A stretch of DNA of 64,000 nucleotides from Paramecium sonneborni (taxonomy: Eukaryota > Ciliophora > Oligohymenophorea > Peniculida > Parameciidae), in NCBI GenBank assembly GCA_905182985.1, contig CAJJDN010000183.1:1-64000 (forward strand). The letters run 5' to 3'. Made by a program: the position numbers and the translations under genes. This document shows positions 59,625 through 64,000 of the stretch, piece by piece. The notes below the pieces were generated by a model that was not told the origin of the DNA, made no database searches, and saw nothing but the letters and a program-made list of their open reading frames with translations. Each line of letters opens with the position of its first letter. Position 1 is the first letter of the stretch.

Positions 59625-61111
59625 ATGCAATAATTACAACTTTATTTATAATTAAAGCAGTTAGAACAAAATTGTATACTTATTATTAATCATATTTAGA
59701 CGATCGATCATAACATTAACGTTTTGCATTCCTAGCTTATGAATGTGAATAATAATTAAGAGATTATTAAACCAATAAATCTAATACTTATATTGCATTA
59801 ATCAATTATATTCATTCTTATGTATACAATCCTTTTCATGGTAATCCATCATCTCATCATCTCCATAGAATAATATTAAATACATAAGCAATAATCTATT
59901 TAGAAAATTATAATCAAATCAAATTTTAATAAAATTTATAAATTGCATTACAAATAGATCATCAATTATTACAATATTTTGATAATTAACTTCGTTGTAG
60001 TACAATTGTTGAAGAAGATGATGATCAAGATATCAATCCAGATACTCGTGATTCATTTATCTTTGATCCTATGAAAGGATTAAAATTACAATAATTAATT
60101 CAATTCTTATCAAAATCATCCAAAACATACAAATATCCTAAACCAACACAACCTTTAAATAATAATATTAATTCTCTACTCTTAAAAAATAATTAAAATT
60201 ATCATACTCAAAATCTATTTAATAATCTGATTACAAATCTGATTATCAAGATATTTAAGATTTTTCAAAGTAATTTAATTAAGATGAAGAAGATTATTAA
60301 TTAGATATAATTAATATAATCAAAATTAATTCTATTAAATACCTCAAGATACTCAATAAAGAGATTATGATTAATACGATATCCCTTAATTTGGAAGTTA
60401 TGGTAATCTTATTCATATATCATTATCTTAGATTCACTCACTTTCTAATAATACCTTTAAGAATAAATCTAATTCTATTAAATTAAGAATAACCAAATCA
60501 AGTTTGGATAAACCTCTCTTATTTCAATCTCCATTACAATAAGATCTACTTAATACATTTGAATTAACTAATCCTAACAATAATATTTAAACTACTTAAA
60601 ATCAAATTATTTTTACAGCTCAGAAACTTAAAATACTCCTAATAAACTATTTCATAATAACCTATTATACTTCATAAAGACTTGCTTAATAATATAAAAA
60701 ATAACCATAAATTTAATAAGTTTCTTTATTAGGTAGTTTATTCACTCCTTAAGTTTTAAAGGAAATGCAATATTTAAATGATGATTTATTACCATAATAA
60801 GAATATACTATATCTTTATAATATTAAGAAATTACTGTTGAAAAGAAGATAGAAGAAAATACTAATAATAATAATAATAATCTTGTTAATCATAACCTCA
60901 ATCTTAATTCTCTTTTTAATTTAAAACTATTGAAACAAAATAAAGAAAACAAACTCATCCAACCTTTTCTCCATTTCGAACTTAAATGATGGAAGAAATC
61001 AGAGATGCTTTAGATCTAAACCAATTCATGATGAATTAAAGGATTGAAAAACATAATCAGTAAGTATATATATATTCTAGTATGTTATGTAATAATTGTA
61101 ATCCAAAATGA
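59625..61111 (+). pseudogene. frame-disrupted Gln/Asn-rich coding region
   Basis: From ATG 59625 with a 26-nt intron near 59680 the frame gives SQHQRFAFLAYECEQQLRDY, NPFHGNPSSHHLHRIILN and DPMKGLKLQQLIQFLSKSSK. Near 60185 the coding signal shifts frame (SDYKSDYQDIQDFSKQF), again near 60310 (DYDQYDIPQFGSYGNLIHIS), and several more times up to QTHPTFSPFRTQMMEEIRDA, ending at TGA 61109. The first shifted segment (60060-60240) contains no GT dinucleotide, so introns cannot explain it. It is either a decaying gene or a stretch with base-call or assembly indels, since homopolymers are common here. Confidence 0.55.
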
Positions 61112-62420
61112 ATGAAATATTTGAATTTACAATTTCTTTACCTAAAGAAGTTTAAAGTAAGGGTTGGTTATCAAAATAATCAATTATAAAAATTAATGAT
61201 TAATATAAAGAATTTAGCTATCTCTTAATGAAAAAATAACCTAATCCTTAATTAAAGTAAGATAACAATTCAATTCTCTAAAAAATGTATTTTCAAATGA
61301 CTGAATATTTAACAACTCAATTTATTTAATAATTAAATCTATAACAATAAAATGAATCTGTATACTTAAATGCAATATTTGCACCCATTATTATTGCTAT
61401 CGCTATTGTAGATAACGATTTTCCAAGATGTAATTCAAAAATACCTTTAATAAATTTAAAATTAATTTCGAAAATATTTTAGAATGCATCTTAAACAGTC
61501 TAAACTATAAAATAATTTCCTAAATTATTGTTATAGAGATAAATCTAAGAAAAGGATTTGTGTTTATTTCAAGAATCTCTTGAAATTTTATAAAGTTTAA
61601 TGTCTCAATAAGAAGCTGTAACTATTATCTAAAATTAAGAATTGTATTTAATAATTAGATAATGTTATGTAATGTAATAATGTTTTGAATTCATGGAAAA
61701 TTTAAGAATTGAGAATAATCATATTTTATAATTGAATGACAATAAAAAATATGAAGATTAATGGAAATAGATTGGAACAAGGTATGCATCAAAGAAAAAT
61801 AAAGAAGATATTATATAAATATAGAATTAAGAGATGCTTGACAAATTTGGTATTGATTTTAATGCTTGGTAATTAAATTTATAAATTCAAGAGAATGAAA
61901 TAAAAAAGATAAAAAGACTGGAGAATGAATAATTATGGAAAGATAAAAGAAATGAAAAATAGCTTTAAAAATAAGTAATTTAGAAAGAAAACTAAGAGAT
62001 ATTAAGAGAAAATGAGGAATAATATAAATAAAATTAAGCAATAAAAGAGCATGAAAAATAGAAAAAGGCTTAAGAATTTAGAGAAAGACAATAATAGAAA
62101 GCTTTTAGTTTTGTTATGATGAAATAATAACAAAAGTGTGAATAATAAGATATGAGAAAGAATTAAAGTTAAATAATAAAATAGCGTTCAGAAATCTTAA
62201 GTATTTAGAAATTGGATTTAAAAATGAAAAAGATAATGCTTAAAAATATAGATAAGATAGAATAAATAGTGCAAGAGGACATGAAAAAGAGAAATAAAGT
62301 AATAGATAAAAAAAAGAAGAAGAGGAAAGAGTTTGGTAAAAGGCATAAGATCTATTAGCAAAACAAAGTTAAGTGTTATATTAGAAAAAACTAATTCTTT
62401 AACAACTAAAAAATAAGTGA
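61108..62420 (+). CDS. coiled-coil protein, 426 residues
   Basis: One 32-nt intron (GTATTT...AAAAAG) leaves an exact frame. N-terminal helical part (MNEIFEFTISLPKEVQSKGW) with one short hydrophobic stretch (AIFAPIIIAIAIVDND). From residue ~250 there is a highly charged continuous coiled coil (QLNLQIQENEIKKIKRLENE, EEQYKQNQAIKEHEKQKK). The ATG overlaps the TGA of the preceding frame-broken region (ATGA), so this may be the C-terminal part of one larger gene whose upstream half is damaged. No family recognised. Confidence 0.55.
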
Positions 62421-62705
62421 TAATATAATGTATTATTAAAAAATAAACTTTATATAAATTAAATCTGAATTATAAATTCTGGATATTATTATATAATATA
62501 ATATTGAGTAAAAGATTAGAAAAAGATTCATATAATCAGAAAATATTGGTCTAGAAGAATCAATTAAACATATATATATAAGTTAGTAATATATTTAATA
62601 TAAAATTTTGATTAACTGTTATTTAAAATATCATGCATCACAACAATAAAATTATATTTATACTTTTGCGTAATTATAATAAACAATTTCATTCTCATAT
62701 TCAAG

Positions 62706-63513
62706 ATGGAAACACTAAATAATAGAAAAACTTAAAGCATAGAGCAAGAAGCAATTCATTGTAATATTTAATGATTTTTAAATCAAAGATCCATTGGATA
62801 GTTAAAAGAGTGAAGAAACTTGTCAAAGAAACTTGAAAGAAGTAGCCATGCCTAAAATATCGGCTATTTTAATAGAAAATAATGATCTTCCACATGAAAT
62901 ACCTACTGGCCAACCCATATATGTTTGCACTAAATGTAAAAAAGAATTAAGATCGTAAATTATACCATAATGTGATAGCTTGAAAATCTTATACAGTTTT
63001 GCCAGTATGTTACTTTTAGGATTCATCTTAGGAAGGATTATACCATAATTTATTTATGATGGTTGTTTTATATCAGCAATTCTATGGGCTTGTAGGTATT
63101 AGTTTTATTTTATTTTAGTTCTGCTTTTTATATCTTGAATTTGATTCTATATTGTCTCTGCATAACTAAAAGACCTATTTTTAATCTGACTATCTGGATA
63201 TTTGGCAATTGTCTAATATTTCTTTTAGATTTAGTGGCTACCATTATAGCTTTAGGCACTCCTATGTATTCCAAAATTTGTGAGAAATCACAATGGAAGA
63301 ATGAACAAGATGACTGTTAAATTAAGAAATAAATCAAAGACACCTTGTATTCAAATATTTAATTTCAGCTCTATTATCTATATAACATTCTTGTTGGCTA
63401 TTGGTATTATTCATGGTTGTTTATGTTATAAGGGATACCAAATTAGAAAATTATATAAATTTTAACAAAAATTATCCAATAGTGTTCCTTCCTCAACTTA
63501 GATTTAATTTTGA
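62706..63513 (+). CDS. multipass membrane protein with a CxxC motif
   Basis: Three introns (28, 23 and 22 nt; the last ends CAG) leave exactly 244 residues. A soluble N-terminus carries YVCTKCKKELRSQIIPQC, a CxxC...C site reminiscent of half a LITAF-type zinc module. About four membrane helices follow: ILYSFASMLLLGFILGRIIP, SAFYILNLILYCLCI, FNLTIWIFGNCLIFLLDLVA and SIIYITFLLAIGIIHGCLCY. The short C-terminal tail is Gln/Ser-rich. No signal peptide is obvious. The family is unrecognised; an endomembrane protein is likely. Confidence 0.65.
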
Positions 63514-64000
63514 TTATAATAATCTTAACATTTATATATGTAAAATTTATTTTATTATAATTAATAAACTTATTCATATACTAACTTTGTTAGATCTATT
63601 TATTCATATTTCATAACTATATAAATATATCTCACTAATAAATAAATTTGTATGGTTAAAAATAAATATTTAAAATTAATTTATTACAAATTAGAAGAAG
63701 ACTTACTTCTTTCATAAACTATCTCAACTATAAACATTAATTGATTATTTCATTTCTCTTAAAATTATAATAATAAAACATATAAATAAACAAATTAATT
63801 TAAACATTTATTTTTTTAATTTCATATAAGAATTAATAAATCTTAGAATATAATAGGTTTCTTCAAATATTAAAAATCATCATTATATGAAAAAGAATTA
63901 ATATTTATATAATCGTGTAATGAATTTATTTATACATTAAGAAAAGAAATCAAGTAACATTTAATAAGTTCAAGTATCGTAAAATAAATACAATAAAAAC
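63514..64000. other. AT-rich window end, no gene seen
   Basis: Very AT-rich sequence without a supported frame on either strand; no telomeric repeat, so the window is internal to a chromosome. Confidence 0.55.

Noticed and set aside
1..64000. Standard genetic code with short genes
   Set aside because: Recognisable proteins (SEC61, IQUB, PKG, CK1, LIN54-type) are interrupted by many TAA/TAG at Gln positions, while TGA ends them.
1..64000. tRNA, rRNA, CRISPR, bacterial operon or prophage features
   Set aside because: None seen; this is ciliate nuclear DNA, so ribosome-binding sites and operons do not apply.

Overview
This window looks like somatic (macronuclear) DNA of a Paramecium-type ciliate. 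Long reading frames appear only when TAA and TAG are read as glutamine and TGA is the sole stop. The genes are cut by tiny introns, mostly 20-32 nt, running GTA/GTT...AG. Base composition is very AT-rich and genes are packed on both strands with little space between them. A trichocyst-matrix-type protein and several ciliary proteins fit the same assignment. For almost every multi-exon model, the summed intron lengths leave an exact multiple of three, which supports the models. No telomeric repeats, rRNA or tRNA genes were seen.

Layout. 0.8-2.5 kb: a CFAP96-like ciliary protein and a small helix-turn-helix protein (+). 2.5-4.2 kb: a decaying SEC61-alpha copy (-) holding a 220-bp TA-bounded insertion that resembles an unexcised internal eliminated sequence. 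4.5-8.5 kb: a Cys-rich secreted/surface protein, a small membrane protein, a trichocyst matrix protein and an orphan. 8.7-14.7 kb: a 1171-residue orphan (-), a WD40 protein and an IQUB homologue (+). 14.7-18.4 kb: gene-poor, with hairpins and one small gene. 18.4-24.9 kb: a bZIP factor, duplicated by what looks like an assembly error, then four minus-strand genes in tandem. 24.9-34 kb: a snapin-like protein, a probable pseudokinase, a 931-residue coiled-coil protein, an LRR/ankyrin protein and a dynactin-p50-like protein. 34.6-45 kb: two very large, divergently placed multipass membrane proteins sharing a C-x4-C-x-C motif; one has a PAS-like sensory segment. 45-52.4 kb: a MORN protein, an orphan, a LIN54/tesmin-type CXC protein with an unusually long 121-nt intron, a 799-residue TPR-like protein and a TXNDC17-like protein lacking one active-site Cys. 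52.5-55 kb: a cGMP-dependent-type protein kinase. 55-57.4 kb: an N-gap with duplicated flanks. 57.4-63.5 kb: a casein kinase 1, coiled-coil proteins (one region frame-broken) and a multipass membrane protein with a CxxC motif.

Themes. Cilium and cytoskeleton (CFAP96, IQUB, possibly MORN and dynactin p50), regulated secretion (trichocyst matrix, SEC61), and signalling (PKG, CK1, pseudokinase, PAS-like membrane proteins). No operon-like functional cluster is evident. Two duplicated blocks next to n characters are best treated as assembly artefacts. About a third of the introns I modelled end in AAG instead of TAG, which is worth checking against other Paramecium species.
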